Shown here in pieces: positions 36,008 to 44,906 of a stretch of 64,000 nt of DNA. The stretch covers positions 39,144 to 103,143 of the forward strand of contig NZ_QLYY01000023.1 in the NCBI RefSeq assembly GCF_003350295.1, in the 5' to 3' direction. The stretch is from Vibrio tetraodonis. GTDB lineage: Bacteria; Pseudomonadota; Gammaproteobacteria; Enterobacterales; Vibrionaceae. How positions within the stretch are numbered: position 1 is the stretch's first letter; the number at the start of each line of letters is the position of its first letter. The notes beneath the pieces are model-generated. The model was not told the origin of the DNA and searched no databases. It saw only the letters and a program-made list of their open reading frames with translations. The translations under genes and the position numbers were made by a program.

Positions 36008-37472
36008 CTTCTTCAGATTCCCAAGCTTGCTTTTTGCGATAAACTGTTGATGGACTGAGCTCTAGTAGCACGGCTGCGTTAAGCACATTGCCATCACAAT
36101 AATCAATGGCCTGCTGGATGGTTTCACGTTCAACAATCCACATAGGACGTATCGTGACACCTTTTGGTGCCGTTACCTGTTCTTCTGTGGTACTGATTGA
36201 TTCTGATATTGATTGTTGCGAAGGAATGGACACTTCTTGCTCATCAGGTAGGGTGGGCTGTATAACCGAAGGTTGAGCAATCTTAGTTTTTGAAGATTTC
36301 GGACTGCGCGTTATTTGGTCGGGAAGGTGCTCTACCGATAATTTTGCATCATTGTTGAGTACAACGATATTACGAATGATGTTTTGCAATTGCCGCACGT
36401 TACCTGGCCATGAATAACGCTTTAATATAGACTCGGCATCTCTATTGATACCATTGAACTTTTTACCGTCCTCTTTGGCAAATACTCGTAAAAAGTGAGT
36501 CGCTAGTGTCGTGATGTCGTTACCACGCTCTCTTAAAGGAGGCATTTCTATCGGCACAACATGCACTCTATAATACAGATCTTCTCTAAAACGTCCTTCT
36601 TCTACTTCGAGTAAGGGATCGCGGTTAGTCGCGCAAATGATTCTAACGTCAACTTTGAGTTCTCGTGAACCACCGAGAGGAGTAAATGTTCCTGTTTGCA
36701 GAAAACGCAGGAGTTTTTTCTGCATATCGAGTTCCATTTCGCATAACTCATCGAGAAAAAGTGTTCCTCCATGAGCTTGTGATGCCGCACCTTTTCGATC
36801 CGTGGTTGCTCCCGTAAATGCCCCCTTCATATGACCGAAAATCTCACTTTCCATCAAATCTTTGGGTATGGCACCACAGTTAATGGCGACAAAAGGTTTA
36901 TCGCTGCGTTTACTTTCTTGATGGATAGCTTCTGCGCAGACTTCTTTACCAGTACCGCTCTCTCCGATGATAAATACACTCGCATTCGTTGGAGCCACTG
37001 AATCAATGATTTTGTATACGCCCTGCATAGGCAAGCAAGATCCTATGAAACCATGAAAACGATTCCTATCAAACTTAGCTTCAATATCTTCAACAAGGTG
37101 TTCAAGTTTAACTTGCTGCAAATGCAAGTTGATTGATGTTTTTAACCGATCAGCCTGAATTGGTTTTTCTAGAAAGTCTTTGGCGCCTTTTTGAAGTAAA
37201 TTAACCGCAGTGTCTACTGAGCCATGAGCCGTGGCAACAACGACAGAAGTAGGCACTTGGTTGTCGTTAATCCAATCGAGAATGTCTTCTCCATCCATGT
37301 CGGGCAACTTGAGGTCTAAAATGACAAGCTGAGGGACATTTCTCTCTATAAAGCTAATGGCATCGCGGCCAGTCTCTACATGAAAAAGGTCGAAAGATTC
37401 ATCTTTTACGTACTGTTTATATAAAATAGCCAGAGATGTAGAGTCTTCAATTAATAGTACTTTTGCTCTCAT
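35985..37472 (-). CDS. sypG: SypG: sigma-54-dependent response regulator
   Basis: A 495-residue NtrC-type activator. The receiver domain has LLIEDS and the acceptor Asp53 in ILDLKLPDMDG. The AAA+ domain has GESGTGKEVCAE (Walker A), MKGAFTGATTDRKG (the GAFTGA sigma-54 contact loop), GGTLFLDEL (Walker B) and the Arg-rich PLRERGNDI. The C-terminal Fis-type helix-turn-helix is GNVLNAAVLLELSPSTVYRKKQAW. It should activate the sigma-54-type promoters found before sypA, sypI, sypP and perhaps sypM, after phosphorylation by SypF. Confidence 0.92.
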   Translation of the reverse strand: MRAKVLLIEDSTSLAILYKQYVKDESFDLFHVETGRDAISFIERNVPQLVILDLKLPDMDGEDILDWINDNQVPTSVVVATAHGSVDTAVNLLQKGAKDFLEKPIQADRLKTSINLHLQQVKLEHLVEDIEAKFDRNRFHGFIGSCLPMQGVYKIIDSVAPTNASVFIIGESGTGKEVCAEAIHQESKRSDKPFVAINCGAIPKDLMESEIFGHMKGAFTGATTDRKGAASQAHGGTLFLDELCEMELDMQKKLLRFLQTGTFTPLGGSRELKVDVRIICATNRDPLLEVEEGRFREDLYYRVHVVPIEMPPLRERGNDITTLATHFLRVFAKEDGKKFNGINRDAESILKRYSWPGNVRQLQNIIRNIVVLNNDAKLSVEHLPDQITRSPKSSKTKIAQPSVIQPTLPDEQEVSIPSQQSISESISTTEEQVTAPKGVTIRPMWIVERETIQQAIDYCDGNVLNAAVLLELSPSTVYRKKQAWESEEDAQQYAD

Positions 37473-37494
37473 TTGACGTTATCCTTGTTTATTT

Positions 37495-39789
37495 CTAGCC
37501 TGCGGGTTCTATGAAGCCCTGCTTTTTTCTGTAGGCTAATGCAGCGAGAGATTTCTCTGCCAATTCCTTGAGTTCTTCCTTAAGTTGGAAAGCCTGTTCT
37601 TCTTGGTTATCGATACATAAATGTTCTATTTTTCGTGCGAGATTCGAGAGTATTCTGTTTCCAAGTGCGAGTGCTGAACTTCCCAGCGTGTGACTCTCAA
37701 ATTCGAGGGTGTTCTTGTCTCTGTCGTCAATAGCCTGATAAATTTTCTTCAGCCTTTCTTGAGATTCTTCGAGGTAATGGTCAATCAGCATGGGTAACAC
37801 ATCAGCACTCGTATCTTCTATCATTTGTTCAAGAATTGTTTCATCTACCAGTTCTAAATCCACGTGATCATCCTGAGTTCTTGTTTCGACACTATTGTTG
37901 TCTGCATTAAAACTTGCCTCAATTTGATGTTGCTTGGTTGGACCTTCGCTTGAGACATCAGTTAAGAATAGATTAATTTTTTCAATCAGTTGTGACAATC
38001 TAACGGGTTTCGATAAATAATCGTCCATGCCTGCATCAAGGAACGTTTCTTTATCGCCCGTTAAAGAATGAGCAGTTAGGGCAATAATTGGCACTTGACT
38101 GACCGATGTGTCGCTATTTTTCCTAATCATCTTACAGGTTTCCATGCCATCCAATTTCGGCATCGAAATATCCATAAAAATCAGATCATAATGGTATTGT
38201 TCAACCATTTCTAAGACGCGTTGCCCATTTTCCGCAATGTCGACATTTAAGTTTAGTCTGTTGAACATTTCTTGGATGACCAATTGATTGGCTTTGTTAT
38301 CTTCTGCAACCAGTATGCTAACGTCAGATACTTTGAGTTCTGCGTTATTAGACGGTTTTTCCGTCATGCCTATGTGCATATCGGCAAGTTCTAATCGAAC
38401 ACAAAAGGAGAAAGTGCTGCCAATAGAGGGTGTGCTCTCAACTTTAATATGACCATCCATTAATTCGCAGAGACGTTTACATATCGCCAAGCCTAGCCCC
38501 GAACCTTCATGGCTACGAGAGTAGGTTTGGTCAGCCATAGTAAATTCTTCAAAAAGATAATCCATCGCGTTGCGGCTGATCCCAACTCCTGTATCAATGA
38601 TTTTACAGGTAATATCTGCGTAACCATTGTCTGTAGATGGAGATTCAATTTGCACCGCTATACTCCCATCCTTGGTAAATTTGATCGCGTTACCAATCAG
38701 ATTATGTAAAACCTGTTTAATACGATTTTCGTCACCATAAACGTGAGATGGGACCTGACTATCGATAGTGCAACTGAGACTCAGAGAACGCGCCTCAGCG
38801 GTGGGCAAGAAGCTCTCTACAACAGTTTCAACGCATCTGCGGAACTCGAAAGGCTTATGTTCAAGCCTCAAGGTGTTAGAATCCATTCTCGTAAAATCAA
38901 GGATATCGTTAATAATACTAAGTAAAAACTCACCGGATTCAGTGGCAGTATTGACCAATTTTTTCTGCTCTGGGGTAAGCTTTGATTCTTCTAATATGTT
39001 CAAAATCCCAAGTACGCCATTCATGGGTGTTCGAATTTCATGTGACATGGAAGCTAAAAAGCGGCTTTTTGATTCATTAGCTTGTTCTGCTTCAGAACGT
39101 GCACCTTTTAAATCCCTGTAGTTTCTCTCTAGTTTCCTCGACATATCATCGAATGCTCTTGCAACCTCTCCTAACTCGTCCTTTGAGTTATCATTGATCT
39201 GGTAGCCAGGTCCTTGCTGACTAATTGTGTTGGCTGCGTCGATAAGCTTGACTAGGCTTTTTGTAAGGTAGGTCCCCAAGAAAAAAGAAAAGATTGCGAC
39301 GAGTATGACTTCGATTGAGGCTATACCAATGATGGATTTTTGAGCATTGGTGAGCATGGAATTTATCTCACTAATCTCAAAACCCATGTTAATGGAGCCA
39401 TAATTGTTGTTTGAATCATATATCTGCCGGCGAGTATCAAAGATGCCGTCACTAACCGAATCTAAGGTATAGTCCTCGGCAGCTTCTCTAGCTATTAATG
39501 ATTCGCTTCCCATGCTAGAAAGCTCTTTATCGCCTCGCGTCACTGTTATGTAGGCGATGTCTTCAATTGTCATAAATTCTTTAACAAGATCATCGATGGT
39601 CGCGATATCAGTTGAAATCATTGCGTCTTTAGCCGCATGGGCAAACATGTCTGCCGTAGAGTTGGCACGTTGAAGTAATTGCTTTTCGTTTGACTCAGAC
39701 AAAAAACTCATCGCGCTAAATGTCAGAGCAACAAGCATAACAATCTCTATGAAAGCGATACCAAGTATGGTTTTTACTCTAAAAGACAT
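37495..39789 (-). CDS. sypF: SypF: hybrid sensor histidine kinase with Hpt domain
   Basis: A 764-residue protein. Two membrane segments (about 6-28 and 155-175) enclose a periplasmic sensor region of ~125 residues. HAMP and coiled coil follow, then the H-box SMSHEIRTPMNG, the ATPase N/G boxes (ENRIKQVLHNLIGNAIKFT, DTGVGIS, GSGLGLAIC), a receiver with LIFMDISMPKLDG, and a C-terminal Hpt domain with ESHTLGSSALALG. All phosphorelay residues appear intact. AGGAGGCATGAGTT gives a strong start. It lies 18 bases after a periplasmic binding-protein gene, a possible input partner. Confidence 0.92.
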   Translation of the reverse strand: MSFRVKTILGIAFIEIVMLVALTFSAMSFLSESNEKQLLQRANSTADMFAHAAKDAMISTDIATIDDLVKEFMTIEDIAYITVTRGDKELSSMGSESLIAREAAEDYTLDSVSDGIFDTRRQIYDSNNNYGSINMGFEISEINSMLTNAQKSIIGIASIEVILVAIFSFFLGTYLTKSLVKLIDAANTISQQGPGYQINDNSKDELGEVARAFDDMSRKLERNYRDLKGARSEAEQANESKSRFLASMSHEIRTPMNGVLGILNILEESKLTPEQKKLVNTATESGEFLLSIINDILDFTRMDSNTLRLEHKPFEFRRCVETVVESFLPTAEARSLSLSCTIDSQVPSHVYGDENRIKQVLHNLIGNAIKFTKDGSIAVQIESPSTDNGYADITCKIIDTGVGISRNAMDYLFEEFTMADQTYSRSHEGSGLGLAICKRLCELMDGHIKVESTPSIGSTFSFCVRLELADMHIGMTEKPSNNAELKVSDVSILVAEDNKANQLVIQEMFNRLNLNVDIAENGQRVLEMVEQYHYDLIFMDISMPKLDGMETCKMIRKNSDTSVSQVPIIALTAHSLTGDKETFLDAGMDDYLSKPVRLSQLIEKINLFLTDVSSEGPTKQHQIEASFNADNNSVETRTQDDHVDLELVDETILEQMIEDTSADVLPMLIDHYLEESQERLKKIYQAIDDRDKNTLEFESHTLGSSALALGNRILSNLARKIEHLCIDNQEEQAFQLKEELKELAEKSLAALAYRKKQGFIEPAG

Positions 39790-39807
39790 AACTCATGCCT
39801 CCTAAGG

Positions 39808-40608
39808 TCAATCAAGGACCTTAATATTAAGTGAGCGTATATCGTCCCAGTCACTATCTTGCGCTGAAACAAAACCTGTAATTTTCAGTTGGTCTAGTTG
39901 ATGTTTGACCACTGGGGCTATGTGAACTTGTTCTAGTGCTACTTTTAATTCAAGCTCTGTTTGGTCATTGATGCGCGGATGAACCGCAATAGCATGTGGA
40001 GTAAAACCGTCAGTTGTCCAGATAGGAGTGAGCTGATCTCGTGTCGACTGAGGCAAGGCATTAAAGGTACGTAAAATACCGCCACCAGCAGGAAAAAAGC
40101 CCTTAGCAACAGACAAATAAACTGAATCGTGAGACGACACGTAGGCTGATGTAAAATCGATATTTGCTTTTTTGAGGTACGACTGTGTGAGAATGGTTGC
40201 TGCAAAAGCCGCTGGTGAGGGGAAAGCAAGCTTTTCGTGTTGTAATTGTCCCATTTCCGTCACGCCGCTGTCTTTGCGAACGACGATGATCCCTTTTATG
40301 AGCTTATCTTTTGCTTTGGCAACCGCTCTATATCCGGGTTGTTGGCTATATACCGTGTAATGATAAGGATTCATATATGCAATATCGAAGTCTCCACGTT
40401 CTAACTTTTCTTCAAACGATGGTATATCAGGAGTGGTAGCAAATACGATTTCTTGTCCTAGTTGAGCAGATAAATAAGAGATCAAAGGAGCCCATTGCTC
40501 TGCTAAACGGCTTGCTGACTGCTGTGGGACAACGCCAAATGTTAGAGTCTTGCTTACACTGACCGTAGAATACAGGCAGAGTATGATTACTAATATGAAC
40601 TTTTTCAT
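39808..40608 (-). CDS. periplasmic PhnD-like (phosphate/phosphonate-type) binding protein in the sypE position
   Basis: About 266 residues with a signal peptide (FILVIILCLYSTVSVSKT) and a PhnD/PF12974-type fold: LTFGVVPQQSASRLAEQWAPLISYLSAQLG, ERGDFDIAYMNPYHYTVY, GIIVVRKDSGV, KLAFPSPAAFAATIL and SSHDSVYLSVAKGFFPAGGGI. No ABC permease or ATPase is nearby, so transport is unlikely. In V. fischeri this slot between sypD and sypF holds sypE. Here the protein may instead present a ligand to the periplasmic domain of SypF (inference). The start at 40608 has AGGGGTGATG just upstream. Confidence 0.8.
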   Translation of the reverse strand: MKKFILVIILCLYSTVSVSKTLTFGVVPQQSASRLAEQWAPLISYLSAQLGQEIVFATTPDIPSFEEKLERGDFDIAYMNPYHYTVYSQQPGYRAVAKAKDKLIKGIIVVRKDSGVTEMGQLQHEKLAFPSPAAFAATILTQSYLKKANIDFTSAYVSSHDSVYLSVAKGFFPAGGGILRTFNALPQSTRDQLTPIWTTDGFTPHAIAVHPRINDQTELELKVALEQVHIAPVVKHQLDQLKITGFVSAQDSDWDDIRSLNIKVLD

Positions 40609-40616
40609 CATCACCC

Positions 40617-41315
40617 CTAAGCTGAATGAGCCAAAAACTCATTAGTAATCAACCATCGACACCATCTCTCGCGTAACGATTTTGGCAAGAATTTCAATCG
40701 TTCTACCTCTCTTGCCATCTCTTGTCCTAAAGTCGCTTGTTCTTTGAGGTTTAGCACAGAGCCTAAAAATGAGATTTTAGGATTATCGAGTAGCTCTTGA
40801 GATTTCTGGATCTGCCCCGCAGAAGTTTTTCCTCCCATGACGACTAACACGGTTTGATCACACGCACTGGCAACTACTTGAGCGGGTATATTTCCTCGGT
40901 TGATATGAAGCAGGGGAGAGGTGTCGCAGATAATGCGGTCATAATCTTGCAGCCACTTATCTACGGTTGTACTTAGCACACTCGGATCTTTGTACGCTAA
41001 TAAGGTAGATGTTGTTTTGGGTACCGGCATGCCAGTGAATAGCTGATGTGACGATTTATGTTCTAGTAATACGCCAACGCCTTCACTAGACTCCTGATTA
41101 TCAAGTACAGGCTCGAAAGCGGGGTGGAACAAGTTAAGGTCGACAAGTAGAGTCTTATGCCCACCCAATAGGTACCTTTCAGCAATTGCAGAGGCAACTG
41201 ACGTTACGCCGTCACCTGAGTTGCATCCTGTTACGCATAGAGAGCGAGCTTCACTGAACTCTGCAGCAAGATAAATTTGCTCGACTTCGGTCAATGTGGC
41301 TGGAATCGTCATCAT
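40617..41315 (-). CDS. sypD: SypD: BY-kinase/CpsD-like ATPase
   Basis: A 232-residue P-loop protein of the polysaccharide-associated tyrosine kinase (CpsD/Wzc C-terminal) family: RSLCVTGCNSGDGVTSVASAIAERYL, TLLVDLNLFHPAF, IICDTSPLLHI and VVMGGKTSAGQIQ. The Walker A position reads GDGVTS, lacking the usual Lys of GxGK[ST], and the C-terminus has no Tyr cluster. So kinase activity is doubtful and it may serve as a structural partner of SypO or SypC. It overlaps sypC by 4 bases. Confidence 0.82.
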   Translation of the reverse strand: MMTIPATLTEVEQIYLAAEFSEARSLCVTGCNSGDGVTSVASAIAERYLLGGHKTLLVDLNLFHPAFEPVLDNQESSEGVGVLLEHKSSHQLFTGMPVPKTTSTLLAYKDPSVLSTTVDKWLQDYDRIICDTSPLLHINRGNIPAQVVASACDQTVLVVMGGKTSAGQIQKSQELLDNPKISFLGSVLNLKEQATLGQEMAREVERLKFLPKSLRERWCRWLITNEFLAHSA

Positions 41316-43408
41316 AATGCTCCTATTACAACTATGGTGGTAGTAAGACGAAGAATATCCTCGAGCCCTACACGGAGTCTTTCTAGTAGCCCCTCGCTTC
41401 GGTCTGGAATATAAATGGTATCTCCAGCTCTTAGCACGGGAAGCTTATAAACGTTGGCAGTTTTACTGAAGTCAATCAGATCAAATGTGCGTGCTTGTTC
41501 TTGGCAGCAAGACATGTTGACGATAGAAATTTTTTCTAGATAAGCACGATTAGACGGACCACCCGCTTCAGCGAGAATATCTAATATGGTCATATTATCG
41601 TCAAATACGTAGCGTCCGGGTTTGTTAATTGCACCTAGTACACGTACTGTTGTTTCTTTACTTCTATCGAGCCATATTTTGTCTTTTTCGGGAATATAAA
41701 TAGTGTCGCCCATAGTCACATTAGGCAGTAAACTTTCATCCCCGGTTTCAAAGTACAAAGACAGATTTAGCTTGCTTACCTTGGCGTAATCTTTATCACG
41801 ATGAGTGATTTTAATGTTGTGAATATCAGCGTCTTTTGTTGGACCGTCAGCAGCTGACAAAATATCTAGAAAGTGCATTTCCTTGGTAAATCGATATCGC
41901 CCAGGGGCATTAACTTGACCGAAGACATAGATTGAAGCGTCTGAGCTTTGGCGTACCCACTGTGACTTGTTGTCACTCGGATCTTGTGGAAGGTCATGCA
42001 CTCGAATGATAGTACCAGCTCGAACAACCGGCAGTTCTGCGCTAGGGGCTCCATTTAGAATAAACTCATCGAGATTGAACGTAAGCATTTTTCCATCAGG
42101 TTCTACTACTTCTATTTTAGAAGTGTCGGCCCTTAATGTTGGGCCGCCAACATGCGCTAGCAGATGCATCATATCCATTTCATCAGACCACTCTACGCGC
42201 CCAGGCCTCACTACTTCACCGATGACATTGACTGCTCTATCGGGTGCGATTTTTAGCCAAGACTTTTCATTCATGTCTGTTTTTTCGGGCACAAATATCG
42301 CGTCTCCGGCGACAATCTCTGGTGGAGGAAGCGCAGTACTAAGACCTTCCGTATAGGCTGTTAAGTCAAACTTTACTACTTTTCCATCGGCTTTAAGGAT
42401 ACGAATCTGACGTGACTCTGCATATCGTGTGGGACCACCCGCGTTGGCGAGAATGTCCATAAAGGACGCGCCTTTTTTGCCTTCATAAGCACCAGGTTGA
42501 TCGACTTCACCCATGATATAAATAACGTTTGAGCCAGCACGAATTTCTTCTTCTTGCTTGGGAACAAAGATTGTCGTGCCCGGTTGAAGGTTTGGCAATA
42601 AAGAGATATCTCCGCTATCAAGATACTCTTTGAGATTGAATATTTGTGGCTTGTTATTGCTGATGACTCGGATCTGCTCAACAGATGCGTAACGAGTAAC
42701 CCCTCCAGAGCGCATTAGAACGTCGACTAAATCAGAGTTTTCTTTGTAGCTAAATGAGCCAGGCGCATTAACTTCGCCGAATACTTTAATTGCAGTACGT
42801 CCATCCGCACTGTCGCCGGAATTTGCTAGTTTACTTGCATCAAATTTCTGCTCGATGTTACCGACCAAGGGTGAGGCAGGGATGAAAATGGTATCCAGTG
42901 ATTTGAGCTGAGGTAATAATGTCTCATCACCAGTATCGAGAAAGCTTTTGTAGTTGAACGGAAACTTTTCTTTGCCTCTCTTGAGTAGCAAATTATCCAG
43001 TTGGGCTCCCGAGCGTAAACCACCAGCTGCATGGATTGCCATTTGAACGTCTGACGATTTTGATAATGTGTATTCTCCTGGAGAATTTACATAGCCTTGT
43101 ATTGAAATGAGGATTTGTTGCTCTGCGATGTACACTGAGGCTGTCGACAAGTCACGGTAAACCTTGCCTAGTGTATCTAGGACTGCTTTCTCTAATTGTT
43201 CTTCTGTGTAGCCTGCGACATATAATGCGCCGACTTCAGGAAGGTTGATGCGTCCACGCTTGTCAACTTGAAACCCTTTGTTTAAGGTTTCCTCTCCTGG
43301 AAGGTTAACTTGCACCATGTCACCGACTTGAACCCGCTCATTCTCTGCAAGTACTGGAGCAGAAAATACTATGGCTAGAATGATGAATAAGAGTCTATTC
43401 CATATCAT
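41312..43408 (-). CDS. sypC: SypC: Wza-like polysaccharide export protein with six SLBB domains
   Basis: About 698 residues. A signal peptide (WNRLLFIILAIVFSAPVLAEN) is followed by the polysaccharide export domain (VQVGDMVQVNLPGEETLN). Then come six SLBB-type repeats, each with a GxVxxPG start and ending in an xxGDTIYIP/F-like strand (for example VFGEVNAPGSF, IMGEVDQPGAY, VIGEVVRPGR, VFGQVNAPGRY, VLGAINKPGRY). It ends with a hydrophobic helix (LEDILRLTTTIVVIGAL). It should form the periplasmic/outer membrane channel. The ATG at 43408 has GGAGGCTACT before it. Confidence 0.88.
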   Translation of the reverse strand: MIWNRLLFIILAIVFSAPVLAENERVQVGDMVQVNLPGEETLNKGFQVDKRGRINLPEVGALYVAGYTEEQLEKAVLDTLGKVYRDLSTASVYIAEQQILISIQGYVNSPGEYTLSKSSDVQMAIHAAGGLRSGAQLDNLLLKRGKEKFPFNYKSFLDTGDETLLPQLKSLDTIFIPASPLVGNIEQKFDASKLANSGDSADGRTAIKVFGEVNAPGSFSYKENSDLVDVLMRSGGVTRYASVEQIRVISNNKPQIFNLKEYLDSGDISLLPNLQPGTTIFVPKQEEEIRAGSNVIYIMGEVDQPGAYEGKKGASFMDILANAGGPTRYAESRQIRILKADGKVVKFDLTAYTEGLSTALPPPEIVAGDAIFVPEKTDMNEKSWLKIAPDRAVNVIGEVVRPGRVEWSDEMDMMHLLAHVGGPTLRADTSKIEVVEPDGKMLTFNLDEFILNGAPSAELPVVRAGTIIRVHDLPQDPSDNKSQWVRQSSDASIYVFGQVNAPGRYRFTKEMHFLDILSAADGPTKDADIHNIKITHRDKDYAKVSKLNLSLYFETGDESLLPNVTMGDTIYIPEKDKIWLDRSKETTVRVLGAINKPGRYVFDDNMTILDILAEAGGPSNRAYLEKISIVNMSCCQEQARTFDLIDFSKTANVYKLPVLRAGDTIYIPDRSEGLLERLRVGLEDILRLTTTIVVIGAL

Positions 43409-44237
43409 AGTAGCCTCCATTCAGTTTTTGTTCTGCTAAGTCTTTTGTATCAACAATTTCTATACTTACCCTGCGGTTTGTCAGCCTAACTCCATCGGAT
43501 TTTCCTTCAAACAGAGGCAGGCTTTCGCCTACGGACTTAGCTTTTACGCGATTGGGTTCAAGGCCAAATATAGTGAGGTAACGTTTCACTTGTTTTGCTC
43601 TGCCCATTGCGAGCTTTTGATTACTTAATTCGTTACCGATAGCATCCGTGTGACCTGTTACGACAAGATTCAGTGATTTGTGCTCTCTCAGAATGTTAGC
43701 CGCTTGTGCTAAATGGCCCATGTATTTTGGATTAACTTCGGTCGACTTAAAGGCAAACTGGTTATCAACGTTGAGTAGATTGTAGAGCTTATCTATGATT
43801 GCTAATTGCTGTTGGAAGCTGTAATCATCATGAGGTGGCGCGCATTTCGCTTGCGATGTGACGTAATCCAGTTGCCTTTCTAGCTCATCGAGTCGTTTTC
43901 TTTGAATGACAATATCGTTAGCCGCATCGAGGAGAAGTCCTCCTTCGAGCTCGCGAGCAATTCTGTTTTGCTTTTCTATTGCTTGAACAACCGCAGCAGG
44001 GAAGCACCAGCGGGCCCCCTCTCTTATAAGCGAGTCTAAGTGGAGCTTGGCAAGTTGCCAGTCGAATCTGAGCCCGTGCTCTGGGCCTAAAGGTTCGTTT
44101 GGCATGACGGGTGTAAAACTGGACTGGATATACTGCTCAGCTAACCCACCTCGTCCTTCGTCCGGATAACTGGTGCAGCCGATCAGCGATAGTACACTGG
44201 ATAAACCTAGGGCTATGTGTTTCAAATAATTAACCAT
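43395..44237 (-). CDS. sypB: SypB: OmpA-like lipoprotein
   Basis: A 280-residue protein with a lipobox (LSSVLSLIGC), a helical middle (ARELEGGLLLDAANDIVIQRKRLDELERQLDYV) and a C-terminal OmpA peptidoglycan-binding domain (LNLVVTGHTDAIGNELSNQKLAMGRAKQVKRYL, then VRLTNRRVSIEI). It probably anchors the export machinery to the cell wall. It overlaps sypC and lies 41 bases after sypA. Confidence 0.88.
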   Translation of the reverse strand: MVNYLKHIALGLSSVLSLIGCTSYPDEGRGGLAEQYIQSSFTPVMPNEPLGPEHGLRFDWQLAKLHLDSLIREGARWCFPAAVVQAIEKQNRIARELEGGLLLDAANDIVIQRKRLDELERQLDYVTSQAKCAPPHDDYSFQQQLAIIDKLYNLLNVDNQFAFKSTEVNPKYMGHLAQAANILREHKSLNLVVTGHTDAIGNELSNQKLAMGRAKQVKRYLTIFGLEPNRVKAKSVGESLPLFEGKSDGVRLTNRRVSIEIVDTKDLAEQKLNGGYYDME

Positions 44238-44278
44238 GCCAACGTCCTTTGTTAGTGCCTGTGTACTCGCTTATAGAT

Positions 44279-44596
44279 TTAATGAGTGCGAGAGTTCACA
44301 GGTATTGCCTTATCAATTCTTAACAAATTGATGATTTCAAGCGGTTGTCCAGTTACGTTCTCTATGCGCATTTGGCGCTCACGCTCTACTAGGCGTTTGT
44401 AGAGATAAACCAAAGCTCCAACACCTGAAGAATCCAGAAAGCTTACATTGCGAAAATCAACTTCTACCTCTAGGTGTTGATCTGCAATGATTTCATCAAT
44501 GTGCTTTTGAGCATGACGACTTCCATCTGCGTCCAGGTTGCCATTGATTTGTAGTGTAAGCATTTCGTTTGTTGTTTCGATTGTACGTAGTTCCAT
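44279..44596 (-). CDS. sypA: SypA: STAS-domain anti-sigma-factor-antagonist-like regulator
   Basis: A 105-residue single STAS domain: LTLQINGNLDADGSRHAQKHIDEI, VEVDFRNVSFLDSSGVGALVYLYK. The phospho-acceptor motif DSSG is intact at Ser56/Ser57. In V. fischeri SypA activity depends on this Ser, which SypE modifies (known). No sypE is present in this window, so an unlinked kinase/phosphatase would be needed if it is modified. AGGAGATACGACC precedes the ATG. It is the first gene of the locus, driven by the sigma-54-type promoter upstream. Confidence 0.92.
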   Translation of the reverse strand: MELRTIETTNEMLTLQINGNLDADGSRHAQKHIDEIIADQHLEVEVDFRNVSFLDSSGVGALVYLYKRLVERERQMRIENVTGQPLEIINLLRIDKAIPVNSRTH

Positions 44597-44630
44597 GGTC
44601 GTATCTCCTCACGTAGTGTAGTTTTATCAG

Positions 44631-44646
44631 AGCAGTTTACGTGCCA
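44631..44646 (-). promoter_or_regulatory. sigma-54 promoter upstream of sypA
   Basis: On minus TGGCACGTAAACTGCT matches TGGCACG-N4-TTGCW with one change. GG is at 44645-44644 and GC at 44633-44632. Predicted transcription start is near 44620, 24 bases before the sypA start codon. Confidence 0.85.
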
Positions 44647-44694
44647 AGAAATAATCGCTTATTTTTCAATCCCATATAAAAAATTTAGGTGAAA

Positions 44695-44730
44695 TTCTCA
44701 TATTGACAAGTGAATTTTCTCATTATGAGA
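44695..44730. promoter_or_regulatory. paired SypG operator-like sites upstream of sypA
   Basis: Two sites in the same orientation, TTCTCA-TAT-TGACA (44695-44708) and TTCTCA-TTA-TGAGA (44717-44730). Their starts are 22 bases apart, about two helical turns, and 50-85 bases upstream of the -24 element. The second is a near-perfect dyad. They resemble the SypG-binding element reported in V. fischeri (TTCTCA-N3-TGC-type, from memory). Confidence 0.65.
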
Positions 44731-44737
44731 GGCACTG

Positions 44738-44906
44738 CGACCAATTAACCTGCCTATTAACATCTAGAGCTAAGTGATGATGGTTAATTGATAGTTTCAT
44801 TTAATTTTATTCTCTTTGAAGCTACTCCAATCATAGACGGTTATGGTTGAAATTTATGTCTCGTATTAAACAATAAAACTTTAGCAATTCAAACAAGGTC
44901 GGGCAT
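44738..44906. other. rest of divergent region between sypA and the ligase gene
   Basis: AT-rich sequence with no ORF or RNA gene that I can recognise. It must contain the promoter of the ligase gene and perhaps the far side of the sypA enhancer. Confidence 0.4.

Noticed and set aside
41967..42356. 129-codon plus ORF opposite sypC
   Set aside because: Antisense shadow of SLBB repeats.
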